From contig NZ_JAGPWC010000035.1 in assembly GCF_018119405.1 (NCBI RefSeq), positions 1-48,427 on the forward strand: DNA of 48,427 bases, read 5' to 3'. The position numbers were made by a program, and so were the translations under genes. The stretch comes from Massilia sp. ST3 (GTDB taxonomy: Bacteria > Pseudomonadota > Gammaproteobacteria > Burkholderiales > Burkholderiaceae_D). Shown piece by piece: positions 9,311-19,785 of this stretch (position 1 is the stretch's first letter; each line of letters starts with the position of its first letter). The notes under the pieces were generated by a model, which saw only the letters and a list, made by a program, of their open reading frames with translations, was not told where the DNA came from and did not search any database.

Positions 9311-10078
9311 ATGAAACACGTCGCACGCAAGCGCTTCGGCCAGAACTTCCTGACCGACGCCAACGTCCTGAACAACATCATCGACGCCATCGGGCCGCGC
9401 CGCGGCCAGGCGATGGTCGAGATCGGCCCGGGCCTGGCTGCGATGACGGCGCTGCTGCTCAAGGAACTCGACCACATGCACGTGGTGGAGCTGGACCGCG
9501 ACCTGGTGGCGCGCCTGGAAAAAGCCTATCCGCGCGAGCGCCTCACGGTCCACTCGGGCGACGCGCTCAAGTTCGATTTCGGCGCGATCCCGGTGCCGGA
9601 AGGGCAGAAGCTGCGCGTGGTCGGCAACCTGCCGTACAACATCTCCAGCCCGCTGCTGTTCCACCTGGCCGAGTTCGCGCCCCTGGTCGAGGACCAGCAT
9701 TTCATGCTGCAGAAGGAAGTGGTGGAGCGCATGGTGGCCGAGCCGGGCACCAAGGCCTACAGCCGCCTGAGCGTGATGCTGCAGTGGCGCTACGACATGG
9801 AGCTGCTGTTCATCGTGCCGCCGACCGCCTTCGACCCGCCGCCGCAGGTGGATTCGGCGATCGTGCGCATGATCCCCAAGCGCGAACGGCTGGCCGTCGA
9901 CGGCGCCAGGCTGGAACAGGTGGTCGCCAAGGCCTTCTCGCAGCGCCGCAAGGTGATCCGCAACTGCGTGGCCGGCATGTTCACCGAGGCCCAGCTGGTC
10001 GAAGCCGGCATCGATCCGGGCGCCCGTCCGGAGGCGGTGACGCTGGAGCAGTATGTGGCGCTGACCAACCTGCTCTGA
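9311..10078 (+). CDS. rsmA: 16S rRNA (adenine(1518)-N6/adenine(1519)-N6)-dimethyltransferase
   Basis: RsmA (KsgA) dimethylates two adjacent adenines near the 3' end of 16S rRNA during 30S maturation. The 255-residue protein begins with the family hallmark KRFGQNFL. It has SAM motif I ([11 protein letters not shown]), the acidic end of strand 2 ([12 protein letters not shown]) and the catalytic motif [13 protein letters not shown]. It is the last gene of the lptD-surA-pdxA-rsmA run. An intergenic palindrome follows directly and may mark the end of the transcript. Confidence 0.95.
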   Translation: MKHVARKRFGQNFLTDANVLNNIIDAIGPRRGQAMVEIGPGLAAMTALLLKELDHMHVVELDRDLVARLEKAYPRERLTVHSGDALKFDFGAIPVPEGQKLRVVGNLPYNISSPLLFHLAEFAPLVEDQHFMLQKEVVERMVAEPGTKAYSRLSVMLQWRYDMELLFIVPPTAFDPPPQVDSAIVRMIPKRERLAVDGARLEQVVAKAFSQRRKVIRNCVAGMFTEAQLVEAGIDPGARPEAVTLEQYVALTNLL

Positions 10079-10091
10079 AATACCGTACTCA

Positions 10092-10201
10092 CCGCAGGGT
10101 TGGCGGCTCCGCCGCCTCGATACGCGCCGCCGGATCATCCGTACCGCCGATTCGACCGTCAACAATTGTCGCGTCGGCAGCATAGCCGCCAAACCCTACG
10201 G
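10092..10201. repeat. Intergenic inverted repeat, GTAGGGT/GGCGGC family
   Basis: The arms are near 10092-10117 (CGCAGGGTTGGCGGCTCCGC onward) and 10175-10201 (CGGCAGCATAGCCGCCAAAC onward). They are the same family as 13-126 and 20801-20860, with more divergence here. The gene-free stretch 10079-10378 contains this repeat, a GC-rich segment with no coding signal and a possible -10 (TATAGT, 10323-10328) before the small gene at 10379. Confidence 0.55.
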
Positions 10202-10378
10202 CCAGGCCTCAATGGCTGGCTTATTGCGCCGCACAAGCGCGCGCCATCGCGCTTTTTCGGCCTTCCACCCCACCTTTTTCGCAGTCCATCGCACACCGCT
10301 GGAGCCCCGCGGCCGCTTTTCCTATAGTGCATCCATCGACAGCCGATCCGGCTTACCACTTACCCGAAGGAGCACATC

Positions 10379-10546
10379 ATGAACGTCCTCAAGAACATGG
10401 AAGCCATCTTCCTCGCAGCCCTGATCGTTGTCAGCGGCAGCAGCTACGCGGTCGCCGCCACCGAGAAAGCCTCGGACAGCTACGCCGCCCAGGTCTCGGT
10501 CGGCATGGTCAAGGTGGCCGTGGTGAAGGTGAGCGCCGCCCGCTGA
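10379..10546 (+). CDS. Small secreted peptide, 55 residues, unknown function
   Basis: A 55-residue frame starts at an ATG 6 bp after a strong GAAGGAG ribosome binding site (10366-10372). The product starts MNVLKNMEAIFLAALIVVSG, with a hydrophobic stretch followed by SSYAVAA, and reads as a cleavable signal peptide. The mature part of about 30 residues is rich in Ala, Val and Lys (ASDSYAAQVSVGMVKVAVVK). I recognise no family. The strong ribosome binding site, the signal peptide and a third-position GC bias typical of its neighbours support a real gene. A TATAGT at 10323-10328 could be its -10. Its job is unknown. Confidence 0.7.
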   Translation: MNVLKNMEAIFLAALIVVSGSSYAVAATEKASDSYAAQVSVGMVKVAVVKVSAAR

Positions 10547-10570
10547 ATCCTGCCGGCGCGCCAGCGGACG

Positions 10571-10599
10571 AAAAAAAAGCCCGCTGTTGAGGCGGGCTT
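10571..10599 (-). terminator. Rho-independent terminator of the lipoprotein pair
   Basis: An 8-bp perfect stem (AAGCCCGC at 10577-10584, GCGGGCTT at 10592-10599) flanks a short loop. The run of A at 10571-10578 becomes a U tract for leftward transcription, so it fits the end of the minus-strand lipoprotein transcript. It may also stop the rightward small-peptide transcript, though that side lacks a T run. Confidence 0.75.
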
Positions 10600-10644
10600 A
10601 AATCCAATTCTTTTCTGAGGAGAGTTGGAGGAGACAGGAGCAAG

Positions 10645-10663
10645 TATGCTGCGTTACAGCATA
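10645..10663. other. Short perfect hairpin of unknown role
   Basis: TATGCTG and CAGCATA form a perfect 7-bp stem around a 5-base loop, between the terminator and the lipoprotein stop codon. There is no T tract on either side. It could protect an mRNA 3' end or be a protein site; nothing more can be said. Confidence 0.3.
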
Positions 10664-10713
10664 TAAGTCCAATTTCCCTTTCGAATACTCGACATCAGAA
10701 TTGTGAATGTCTC

Positions 10714-11349
10714 TCAGGTGCGCGGCACGCAGGTGATGTTGATGTTCTCCACCTTGGCGTCGCCCATCACGCCGGTCGCGTTGGCGACGGTGCAGTTCAG
10801 GCCGGCAGGGTTGGTGATCACGGTCACGCCGTAGGTCACGCCATAGTTCACTGCCACCGGCATCTGGTAGTCGACCGCGGCCGAGGTCGTCGCCTTGGTC
10901 AGGGTCAAGGTGCCACCGGTGCTGCCGTTGGCCAGCACCAGGCCGTCCACCGTCAGGCCGGTGATCTTGCCGCCGATGGTGTAGGAGTTCACCGCGCAGT
11001 TGACGATGACGTTGATGCTTGCCAGGCGGCCGGCCGTGTTCTTGTTGATCGGCTCGTAGCCGTTCTGGAACCCGCAGGTCTGGTGTTGCGGCTGCTGCTT
11101 GAACTGGACGTTGTATTCGTCGCCATACTCCAGCTTGTTCGGGAAGGCGTAGCTGACGTTGGCGCCGGCCGTGGTGGGCGGGGCAACGGCGACTTCCATG
11201 CCGTTGGTCGTCAGGACCAGGCCCTGGTAGGCCAGGCCGGTGACGGTGCCGGCCACCGTGAACTCGGCCTTGCCGCTACCGCCGCCGCAGGCGGACAGAC
11301 CCAGGGCCAGCGCCAGCGCGAGCGCCGGACGAATCGGGAAAGACTTCAT
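10714..11349 (-). CDS. Putative lipoprotein with two tandem GL-VL domains (paralogue A)
   Basis: This 211-residue protein has a lipoprotein signal with lipobox LSAC at about residues 18-21, followed by GGGSGKAEF. The mature part holds two copies of a domain of about 85 residues. Each opens with GTVTGL/GKITGL, then GLVLxNG, and closes with a C-containing strand (INVIVNC, INITC). The second copy ends in PAGLNCTVANATGVMGD, echoed in the neighbour at 11369. The start at 11349 has GGAG 7 bp upstream. The upstream paralogue ends 19 bp away, so the pair is probably one transcript. Function is unknown; the form suggests a small beta-sandwich surface or periplasmic lipoprotein. Confidence 0.85.
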   Translation of the reverse strand: MKSFPIRPALALALALGLSACGGGSGKAEFTVAGTVTGLAYQGLVLTTNGMEVAVAPPTTAGANVSYAFPNKLEYGDEYNVQFKQQPQHQTCGFQNGYEPINKNTAGRLASINVIVNCAVNSYTIGGKITGLTVDGLVLANGSTGGTLTLTKATTSAAVDYQMPVAVNYGVTYGVTVITNPAGLNCTVANATGVMGDAKVENINITCVPRT

Positions 11350-11368
11350 TGAATGACTCCAGGAGAAT

Positions 11369-11953
11369 TTACGGGGTGCAGGTGACGGCCACGTTGTTGA
11401 TGGCGGCGGCGCCCATGGTGCCGCTGGCGTTGGCGATCGTGCAGGTCTGGCCGGCCGGCTGGGTCAGGATGGCGATGCCATAGACGCCGTCCTGCGGCAC
11501 CTTGGCCATGGCGAAGCTGGTCGCGCCGGCTGGAATGGTAACCTTGTCGGCGCCGTTGACCAGCACCAGCTCACCCTTCAGGTTGGCGACGCTGCCGCCC
11601 AGGTCGTGCTTCTTGAAGGTGCAGGCAACATCCACGCGGTTGGTCGCGAATACGGCGCGTCCGGTGGGGGCGATGACCTGGCAGGTTTCCACGTTGTCCG
11701 GCTTGCTCTTGACTTCGACGTTGTACTTGGAGTCGGTTTCCACCAGGTTCGGGAAGAACCAGTTGCCGACACCGCTGGTGGTCGGGACGACCGCGTAGTC
11801 CGAGCCGCCATTATTGGTCAGCACCAGGCCGGTCTTGGTCACGCCGGAAAAGCTGCCGCCAATGGCAAGCTGGCCATCGTCGCCGCCGCCGCAGGCGGTC
11901 AGCGCGAGCGTGCAAGCCAGCACGGCGCCGGCACGCAGTTTGGAACTCTTCAT
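11369..11953 (-). CDS. Putative lipoprotein with two tandem GL-VL domains (paralogue B)
   Basis: This 194-residue protein has a lipobox LTAC and the same two-domain layout as its neighbour: GGSFSGVTKTGLVLTNNG then a Cys strand, and GGSVANLKGELVLVNG ending in QPAGQTCTIANASGTMGAAA and NVAVTC. The ATG at 11953 was preferred over a TTG 15 bp upstream because GGAG lies 7 bp before it. The two genes look like a tandem duplication. It is divergent from the HAD hydrolase gene, and the promoter must lie in 11954-12113. I recognise no characterised function. Confidence 0.85.
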   Translation of the reverse strand: MKSSKLRAGAVLACTLALTACGGGDDGQLAIGGSFSGVTKTGLVLTNNGGSDYAVVPTTSGVGNWFFPNLVETDSKYNVEVKSKPDNVETCQVIAPTGRAVFATNRVDVACTFKKHDLGGSVANLKGELVLVNGADKVTIPAGATSFAMAKVPQDGVYGIAILTQPAGQTCTIANASGTMGAAAINNVAVTCTP

Positions 11954-12025
11954 GTACTTACTCCACAATATTCGGACGGGAAAGCGCGTTGCGCGGATAG
12001 ATAGACAAAATCGCCCAACATTTTA

Positions 12026-12054
12026 GTCCATTTGGCAAGCTGCTGGTCCATTTG
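12026..12054. promoter_or_regulatory. Direct repeat GTCCATTTG, possible operator
   Basis: GTCCATTTG occurs at 12026-12034 and again at 12046-12054, 20 bp apart start to start, or about two helical turns. It lies in the 160-bp divergent region between lipoprotein B and the HAD hydrolase. That placement fits an operator, but no known regulator consensus was recognised. Confidence 0.25.
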
Positions 12055-12113
12055 CCTTTGTATCGGGGTGTAACGACGTCTGTATGCGATTGATTTTCAA
12101 GGAACGGCTCGTT

Positions 12114-12851
12114 ATGCTTGGGGCGACACCTTCAACCCCGCGCACCATGACGAAACCCTGGCCGAAAGCCGTTCTGTTCGATCTTGACGACACCTTGTGG
12201 CCGATCGCGCCCGTCATCATCGAAGCGGAAAAGATCTTGTATGCCTGGCTGGCCGAGCATGCGCCGCGCGTGGCGCAGCAATACACGATCGAGACCCTGC
12301 GCCAGGCGCGCCTGGAACTGCTGGCCAGCCGCCCCGAATTCCAGCTCGACCTGGGCGCGCTGCGCCGCGCCGGCCTGATCGCCGCCTTCGAGCAGGCGGG
12401 CGAGGATACCGGCAAGGTGGAGCTGGCCATGGTCGAGTTCTTCGCCGCGCGCAATGCCGTGATTCCCTACGACGACGTGGTGCCCGGCCTGCTGCGCCTG
12501 AAGAACCGGGTGCTGATCGGCTCCGTAACGAACGGCAACGCCGACCTGGAGACCATCGGCCTGGCGCGCCACTTCCACGCCTCGGTGGCCGCCCACCAGT
12601 TCGGCAAGGCCAAGCCCGCTCCCGAGATCTTCCAGGCCGCTTGCACGGCGCTCGGCGTGCGCTTTTCCGAGGCCGTGTACGTGGGCGACGACCTCCTGCT
12701 CGACGTCCAGGGCGCCCAGCGCGCCGGACTGCGCGCCGTCTGGATGAACCGGGTGGGCAAGCGCAACCCGATACCCCACCTGGTCGAGCCCGACGCCGAA
12801 GTGACGAGCCTGGACGAACTCATCGACTGGCTCAAGCGCGAACATGCCTGA
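12114..12851 (+). CDS. HAD-superfamily hydrolase
   Basis: This 245-residue phosphatase-like protein has all four HAD motifs: DLDDTLWP (nucleophile and acid Asp), SVTNGN (Thr), KPAPEIF (Lys) and VGDDLLLDVQGAQRAG (acidic pair). The cap is helical (subfamily I), as in YjjG-like nucleotidases and phosphoglycolate phosphatases; the substrate cannot be read from the sequence. The ATG at 12114 has AAGGAA 9 bp upstream. An ATG at 12084 and one at 12147 (MTKPWPKAVLFDLDD) are alternatives, and the last matches the fold's usual short N-terminus. It stands between the divergent lipoprotein genes and hrcA. Confidence 0.88.
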   Translation: MLGATPSTPRTMTKPWPKAVLFDLDDTLWPIAPVIIEAEKILYAWLAEHAPRVAQQYTIETLRQARLELLASRPEFQLDLGALRRAGLIAAFEQAGEDTGKVELAMVEFFAARNAVIPYDDVVPGLLRLKNRVLIGSVTNGNADLETIGLARHFHASVAAHQFGKAKPAPEIFQAACTALGVRFSEAVYVGDDLLLDVQGAQRAGLRAVWMNRVGKRNPIPHLVEPDAEVTSLDELIDWLKREHA

Positions 12852-12921
12852 ATCCGGTTTGAGCAGGCGCATACCCGGCCTTGCGCAGGCTTGCAGTTGC
12901 GGCGCCGCGTCCCCACCTATC

Positions 12922-12927
12922 TATAAT
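12922..12927 (+). promoter_or_regulatory. Candidate -10 element for hrcA
   Basis: A TATAAT lies 31 bp before the hrcA ATG. A weak TTGCGG (12897-12902) lies 19 bp upstream of it. No CIRCE element (TTAGCACTC-N9-GAGTGCTAA) is visible here, so HrcA autoregulation through CIRCE is not supported by this window. Confidence 0.45.
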
Positions 12928-12958
12928 ATAGGCAGCAACTCTTTTGCTTCCAGGAATC

Positions 12959-13975
12959 ATGCAACTCGATAACCGTGCCCAAACCCTGCTCAAAGCGCTG
13001 GTCGAACGCTATATCGCCGACGGCCAGCCGGTAGGCTCGCGTGCGCTGTCGAAGATCTCCGGCCTGGACCTGTCGCCGGCCACGATTCGCAACATCATGG
13101 CGGACCTCGAGGAGATGGGCTACGTGGCCAGCCCGCACACCTCGGCCGGCCGCATCCCGACGCCGCGCGGCTACCGCCTGTTCGTGGATACCCTGCTGAC
13201 GGTGCAACACCTCGACGAGCAGGCCGTCGCCGCCGAGCGCATGCGCCTGCCGGTGCAGCAGCCGCAGAAGCTCATCGCCAACGCGGCCCAGATGCTGTCC
13301 TCTCTGTCGCAGTTCGCCGGCGTGGTGCAAAGCCCGCGCCGCGAATCGGTGTTCCAGCAGATCGAATTCCTGCGCCTGTCCGAGAAACGCATCCTGCTGG
13401 TGATCGTCGATCCGCGCGGCGATGTGCAGAACCGCCTGCTCCTGACCGACGTCGACTACACGCCTGGCCAGCTGACCCAGTCGGCCAACTACCTGAACCA
13501 GAACTATGCCGGCCTGACTTTCGACGAAGTGCGCGCCCGCCTGACTGGCGAACTGCGCCAGCTGCGCGACGACATGGGCAGCCTGATGCAGGCAGCCGTG
13601 GAGGCTGGCAGCGAGGCGATGGCCGAGGGCGACGACATGGTGATCTCGGGCGAGCGCAACCTGCTGTCGGTGTCCGACCTGTCCTCCAACATGACGTCCC
13701 TGCGCCAGATGTTCGAGATGTTCGAGCAGAAGACCGGCCTGATGCAGCTGCTGGACGTGTCCAGCAAGGCGGGCGGCGTGCAGATCTTCATCGGCGGCGA
13801 GTCGAAGCTGGTGCCGATGGACGAGATGAGCGTGGTGACCGCGCCTTATGAGGTGAACGGGCGGATCGTGGGGACGCTGGGAGTGATCGGGCCGACGCGG
13901 ATGGCGTACGAGCGGGTGATTCCGATTGTGGATATTACGGCGAAGTTGTTGTCCAACGCGCTGAGCCAGCCGTAA
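12959..13975 (+). CDS. hrcA: Heat-inducible transcription repressor HrcA
   Basis: HrcA represses groESL and dnaK-type heat-shock genes by binding CIRCE elements. The 338-residue protein has an N-terminal winged helix ([16 protein letters not shown], then [30 protein letters not shown]) and a C-terminal GAF-like sensor domain (residues about 110-335). The ATG at 12959 gives the usual N-terminus ([11 protein letters not shown]); a TTG 15 bp upstream is possible but less likely. No grpE, dnaK or groEL lies nearby, so it acts in trans here. Confidence 0.95.
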   Translation: MQLDNRAQTLLKALVERYIADGQPVGSRALSKISGLDLSPATIRNIMADLEEMGYVASPHTSAGRIPTPRGYRLFVDTLLTVQHLDEQAVAAERMRLPVQQPQKLIANAAQMLSSLSQFAGVVQSPRRESVFQQIEFLRLSEKRILLVIVDPRGDVQNRLLLTDVDYTPGQLTQSANYLNQNYAGLTFDEVRARLTGELRQLRDDMGSLMQAAVEAGSEAMAEGDDMVISGERNLLSVSDLSSNMTSLRQMFEMFEQKTGLMQLLDVSSKAGGVQIFIGGESKLVPMDEMSVVTAPYEVNGRIVGTLGVIGPTRMAYERVIPIVDITAKLLSNALSQP

Positions 13976-14000
13976 AAAAAGCACGCGTTCGCGGCGTGCT
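13974..14000 (-). terminator. Rho-independent terminator facing the fur transcript
   Basis: AGCACGC (13980-13986) and GCGTGCT (13994-14000) form a 7-bp stem. The A run at 13974-13980, overlapping the hrcA stop region, reads as a U tract for leftward transcription. It is therefore a likely end for the fur transcript, after passage through the REP-like pair. Confidence 0.6.
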
Positions 14001-14001
14001 G

Positions 14002-14118
14002 CGAACTTGGATCCCGGCCTTCGCCGGGATGACGGTCTTAGGGCTGCGGGCTACGATCAGCATTCTGTACCACCTGCCTAAAAACCGTCGTTCCGGCGAA
14101 GGCCGGAACCCAAGTTCG
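14002..14118. repeat. REP-like inverted pair, GTCATCCCCGC family
   Basis: Two copies of a palindromic unit face each other: 14002-14034 (AACTTGGATCCCGGCCTTCG core onward) and 14085-14118 (complement, with a TTCCGG variant). Each unit is itself a hairpin (CCCGGC/GCCGGG). The family recurs at 16470-16501, 22652-22758 and 35538-35659, always outside genes. The pair lies between the convergent hrcA and fur genes. Confidence 0.8.
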
Positions 14119-14158
14119 TCGATCAGCCGACAACACATCCTTGCACCGCAAGCCGTAT

Positions 14159-14587
14159 TTACTGCTTCCTCGGACAATTCACCTTCACGCAGTTGCCGTA
14201 GATCGCCAGCGCATGCTCCGCGATCTTGAACCCGCGCTCGGTCGCCACCTTGTGCTGGCGCGATTCGATCTCTTCGTCGTAGAACTCCTCGACATGCCCG
14301 CAATCGAGGCACACCAGGTGGTCGTGGTGGGAGCCGGCGTTCAGCTCGTAGATCGCCTTGCCGGTTTCGAAGTGGTTGCGGTTGAGCAGGCCGGCCTGCT
14401 CGAACTGGGTCAGGACCCGGTAGACGGTCGCCAGGCCCACGTCCATGTTATCGGCCAGCAGGATCTTGTAGACGTCTTCCGCCGTCAGGTGCCGCACTTC
14501 GCTGTTCTGGAAGATTTCCAGGATTTTCAGTCGCGGCAGGGTTGCCTTCAGGCCGCTGGCCTTCAGGTCGGTGGGGTTGTTACTCAT
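14159..14587 (-). CDS. fur: Ferric uptake regulator Fur
   Basis: This 142-residue iron-sensing repressor has the normal Fur length. It has an N-terminal winged helix ([28 protein letters not shown], then [19 protein letters not shown]) and a C-terminal dimerisation and metal domain ([24 protein letters not shown]). Metal ligands are visible in [10 protein letters not shown]; a further Cys near the C-terminus (VNCPRKQ) is not a classic CxxC. It is divergent from bamE across 78 bp, a conserved betaproteobacterial arrangement. No obvious 19-bp Fur box was found in that gap. Confidence 0.96.
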   Translation of the reverse strand: MSNNPTDLKASGLKATLPRLKILEIFQNSEVRHLTAEDVYKILLADNMDVGLATVYRVLTQFEQAGLLNRNHFETGKAIYELNAGSHHDHLVCLDCGHVEEFYDEEIESRQHKVATERGFKIAEHALAIYGNCVKVNCPRKQ

Positions 14588-14617
14588 GTTTGTTGCTCGT
14601 AGTTTGGCGGAGTGCTT

Positions 14618-14623
14618 TATGAT
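14618..14623 (+). promoter_or_regulatory. Candidate -10 element for bamE
   Basis: TATGAT precedes the bamE start by 42 bp in the fur/bamE divergent region. TTGCTC at 14593-14598 is a possible -35 with a long 19-bp spacer. This is moderate support only. Confidence 0.35.
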
Positions 14624-14665
14624 ATAGCGTTTTGGAGCTCCCGCTCAAACGATTTGAGGTTATCT

Positions 14666-15274
14666 ATGCGCGTCAACCATGCCGTTTTTCATCGATTCTC
14701 CGCCAAGGCTGCACTCGCGGCAGGCCTCGCGTGCACCCTGATGCTGTCCGGCTGCGCCAGCTGGCGTAACCAGACGCGTCCGGCGGCGCCGGTGAACACG
14801 GATCCGGCCGCAAGCGCCGCCGCCGCCGAGAAATCGGCCGCGGCCGCCAATGCCGGCGCGCAGACCACCCAGGTCACCAAGCTGCAGAAATTCCTGTGGG
14901 TGTTCTCGCCCTACCGCCCGGACATCCAGCAGGGTAACTTCGTCTCGCAAGAGATGCTGGCCCAGCTGAAGGTCGGCCAGACCCGCGACCAGGTGCGCTT
15001 CATCCTCGGCAGCCCGCTGCTGACCGATGCCTTCCACGCCGACCGCTGGGACTATCCCTTCTACCTCGCGCGCGGCAACGGCGAGCTGACCACCAGCCGC
15101 GTCACCGTCTACTTCAAGAACGACGTGGTCGAACGCTTCGAAGGCGGCAACCTGCCGAGCGAGCGCGACTACATCGACCGCATCGCCGGCCCGGCCAAGA
15201 GCACCAAGGCCAAGCCGGAGACCCGTCCGGTCGAACCGGCCAAGGTCGGCGGCGCGCCCGTGGTGCAGCCATGA
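14666..15274 (+). CDS. bamE: Outer-membrane assembly lipoprotein BamE (SmpA/OmlA)
   Basis: BamE is a lipoprotein subunit of the BAM machine that folds outer-membrane barrels. This 202-residue form has a signal with lipobox LSGC ([11 protein letters not shown]), a low-complexity Ala-rich linker, then the SmpA/OmlA domain ([53 protein letters not shown]). The ATG at 14666 has TGAGGT 5 bp upstream; an earlier in-frame ATG at 14612 precedes the candidate promoter and was rejected. The stop overlaps the dapB start by 4 bp. Confidence 0.93.
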   Translation: MRVNHAVFHRFSAKAALAAGLACTLMLSGCASWRNQTRPAAPVNTDPAASAAAAEKSAAAANAGAQTTQVTKLQKFLWVFSPYRPDIQQGNFVSQEMLAQLKVGQTRDQVRFILGSPLLTDAFHADRWDYPFYLARGNGELTTSRVTVYFKNDVVERFEGGNLPSERDYIDRIAGPAKSTKAKPETRPVEPAKVGGAPVVQP

Positions 15275-16083
15275 GCGCAAGCCTGAAGATCGCTGTCGCC
15301 GGCGCCAGCGGCCGCATGGGCCGCATGCTGATCGAAGCGATCCAGACCGCGCCCGACGCCGAACTGGCGGGCGCGCTCGACGTCGCCGGTTCGCCGGCCA
15401 TCGGCATGGACGCCGGCGCCTTCGCCGGCCAGCTGACCGGCGTGATCATCCAGTCCGACCTGGCCGCCGCGCTGGACCAGGCCGACGTCCTGATCGACTT
15501 CACCCGCCCGGAAGGCACCCTGCATCACCTCGCATACTGCGCCGCCCACGGCAAGCAGATGGTGATCGGCACCACCGGCTTCGACGAGGCCGGCAAGGCC
15601 GCGATCCGCGCCGCCGCCGAACGCACCGCGGTGGTGTTCGCCCCCAACATGAGCGTGGGCGTGAACGTCACCCTCAAGCTGCTGGAGATGGCGGCGAAAA
15701 GCTTCTCGGAAGGCTACGACATCGAGATCGTCGAAGCGCACCACCGCCACAAGGTCGATGCACCCTCGGGCACCGCGCTCAAGATGGGCGAAGTGATCGC
15801 CGATGCGCTGGGACGCGACCTGAAGGACTGCGCCGTCTACGGCCGCGAAGGCGTGACCGGCGAGCGCGACCCGTCGACCATCGGCTTCGCCACCGTGCGC
15901 GGCGGCGACGTGGTGGGCGACCACACTGTCATGTTCCTCGGCACCGGCGAGCGCATCGAGATCAGCCACAAGTCGAGCAGCCGCGTGACCTACGCCCACG
16001 GCTCGCTACGCGCGGCGCGCTTCCTGGCGGGCAAACAGAACGGCCTGTACGACATGCAGGACGTGCTCGGCCTGAAGGCTTGA
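15271..16083 (+). CDS. dapB: 4-hydroxy-tetrahydrodipicolinate reductase
   Basis: DapB catalyses the second committed step to diaminopimelate and lysine, using NAD(P)H. The 270-residue protein has the N-terminal nucleotide motif [10 protein letters not shown]. The active-site block [18 protein letters not shown] carries the catalytic His and Lys. It overlaps bamE by 4 bp, so the two are translationally coupled. The barstar-like gene starts directly after its stop. The bamE-dapB order is common in betaproteobacteria. Confidence 0.96.
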   Translation: MSASLKIAVAGASGRMGRMLIEAIQTAPDAELAGALDVAGSPAIGMDAGAFAGQLTGVIIQSDLAAALDQADVLIDFTRPEGTLHHLAYCAAHGKQMVIGTTGFDEAGKAAIRAAAERTAVVFAPNMSVGVNVTLKLLEMAAKSFSEGYDIEIVEAHHRHKVDAPSGTALKMGEVIADALGRDLKDCAVYGREGVTGERDPSTIGFATVRGGDVVGDHTVMFLGTGERIEISHKSSSRVTYAHGSLRAARFLAGKQNGLYDMQDVLGLKA

Positions 16084-16084
16084 C

Positions 16085-16411
16085 ATGGCAGTCGCTGAAC
16101 TGAACGGCGCGGCCATCGTCGACGAGGCCTCCTTCCACGCCGAGAGCCGGCGCGCATTCGGCTTTCCCGCGTCCTACACCGATTCCATCGACGCCTGGGT
16201 GGACTGCATGAGTTACCTGCGCGACGAAGAGAACATGACCAAGTTCCGGCTCAAGCCGAACGAGGTGCTGGAGGTGGTCATCGCCGATGCGGAGAAGATG
16301 AAGGCGGCCGTGCCGGACCTGCTGGAGGAGCTCGCCTTCTGCATCGGCGGCATCAACGAGCGCTATGAGGATTATGGCGAGAAGCCGGCGCTGGAGCTGG
16401 TGCTGCGCTGA
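16085..16411 (+). CDS. Barstar-family protein
   Basis: This 108-residue protein resembles barstar, the barnase inhibitor: ASFHAESRRAFGFPASYTDSIDAWVDCMSYL matches the family's helix-loop region, and LLEELAFCIGGIN with ALELVLR forms the C-terminal part. It starts 1 bp after the dapB stop and is probably co-translated. No barnase-like or other small ribonuclease gene lies beside it, so a toxin-antitoxin role is not supported here. Housekeeping barstar-like proteins beside dapB are a more economical reading. The family call is good; the function is unknown. Confidence 0.8.
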   Translation: MAVAELNGAAIVDEASFHAESRRAFGFPASYTDSIDAWVDCMSYLRDEENMTKFRLKPNEVLEVVIADAEKMKAAVPDLLEELAFCIGGINERYEDYGEKPALELVLR

Positions 16412-16469
16412 ATCGGCCGCCAGATCCACACCGGCCCGCGGCCTCGACACCCGCCGCCAGCCCAAAAAC

Positions 16470-16501
16470 CGTCATCCCCGCCTTCGCGGGGATGACGTTT
16501 T
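16470..16501. terminator. Palindrome of the REP-like family, probable terminator
   Basis: An 11-bp perfect stem (CGTCATCCCCG at 16470-16480, its complement at 16487-16497) with loop CCTTCG is followed by TTTT and preceded by AAAAA. It can act as a terminator after the barstar-like gene in either direction. It is a single member of the GTCATCCCCGC repeat family. The rest of the gap 16412-16621 holds the leuS promoter region. Confidence 0.65.
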
Positions 16502-16546
16502 AGCGTCTGTGGCCTTAAAAGCAATACCAATCAACTGGTTACATAG

Positions 16547-19264
<2,718 letters not shown>

Positions 19265-19268
19265 GCGA

Positions 19269-19775
19269 ATGCGCGCACTCAAGACCCTGGTAAGTGTGGT
19301 GCTGGCGGCGGCGGTCCTCGCGGGCTGCGGCTTCCAGCTGCGCGGTTCGAACGGCCAGTACAACCTGCCGTTCCAGAGCATCTGGCTGGCCTTCCCGGAG
19401 GCTTCGCCGCTGGGCACTGAGCTCAAGCGCAACCTGCGCGCGGCCGAAACCGTGCGCATCGAGTCGGACGCGTCCAAGGCCCAGGCCTTGTTCGACGTGC
19501 TGTCCGAGTCGCGCGGCAAGGCGATCCTGTCGCTGAACAGCCTGGGCCGGGTGCGCGAGTACACGCTGAGCTATACCCTGGTGTTCCGGGTGCGCGACGC
19601 CAACAACCGCGAGCTGCTGGCCCCGACCGAGATCACCCTGCGCCGCAACATCGCCTTCGACGAAGGCCAAGTGCTGGCCAAGGAATCGGAAGAAGCGCTG
19701 CTGTACCGCGACATGCAGACCGACCTGGTGCAGCAGATCCTGCGCCGCCTGGCCGCGATCAAGCCGGTAGCCTGA
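19269..19775 (+). CDS. lptE: LPS-assembly lipoprotein LptE
   Basis: LptE plugs the LptD barrel and aids LPS delivery to the outer leaflet. The 168-residue protein has a signal with lipobox LAGC (AVLAGCGFQLRGS), where CGFQLRG is the family hallmark. The mature part is a small alpha/beta fold. It starts 4 bp after leuS, and holA follows after 10 bp. Together with lptD at 4528 and bamE at 14666 it makes the window rich in outer-membrane assembly genes. Confidence 0.93.
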   Translation: MRALKTLVSVVLAAAVLAGCGFQLRGSNGQYNLPFQSIWLAFPEASPLGTELKRNLRAAETVRIESDASKAQALFDVLSESRGKAILSLNSLGRVREYTLSYTLVFRVRDANNRELLAPTEITLRRNIAFDEGQVLAKESEEALLYRDMQTDLVQQILRRLAAIKPVA

Positions 19776-19785
19776 GGAAAAGCGA

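Noticed and set aside
12851..12959. CIRCE element upstream of hrcA
   Set aside because: No TTAGCACTC-N9-GAGTGCTAA-like palindrome is present in the gap.
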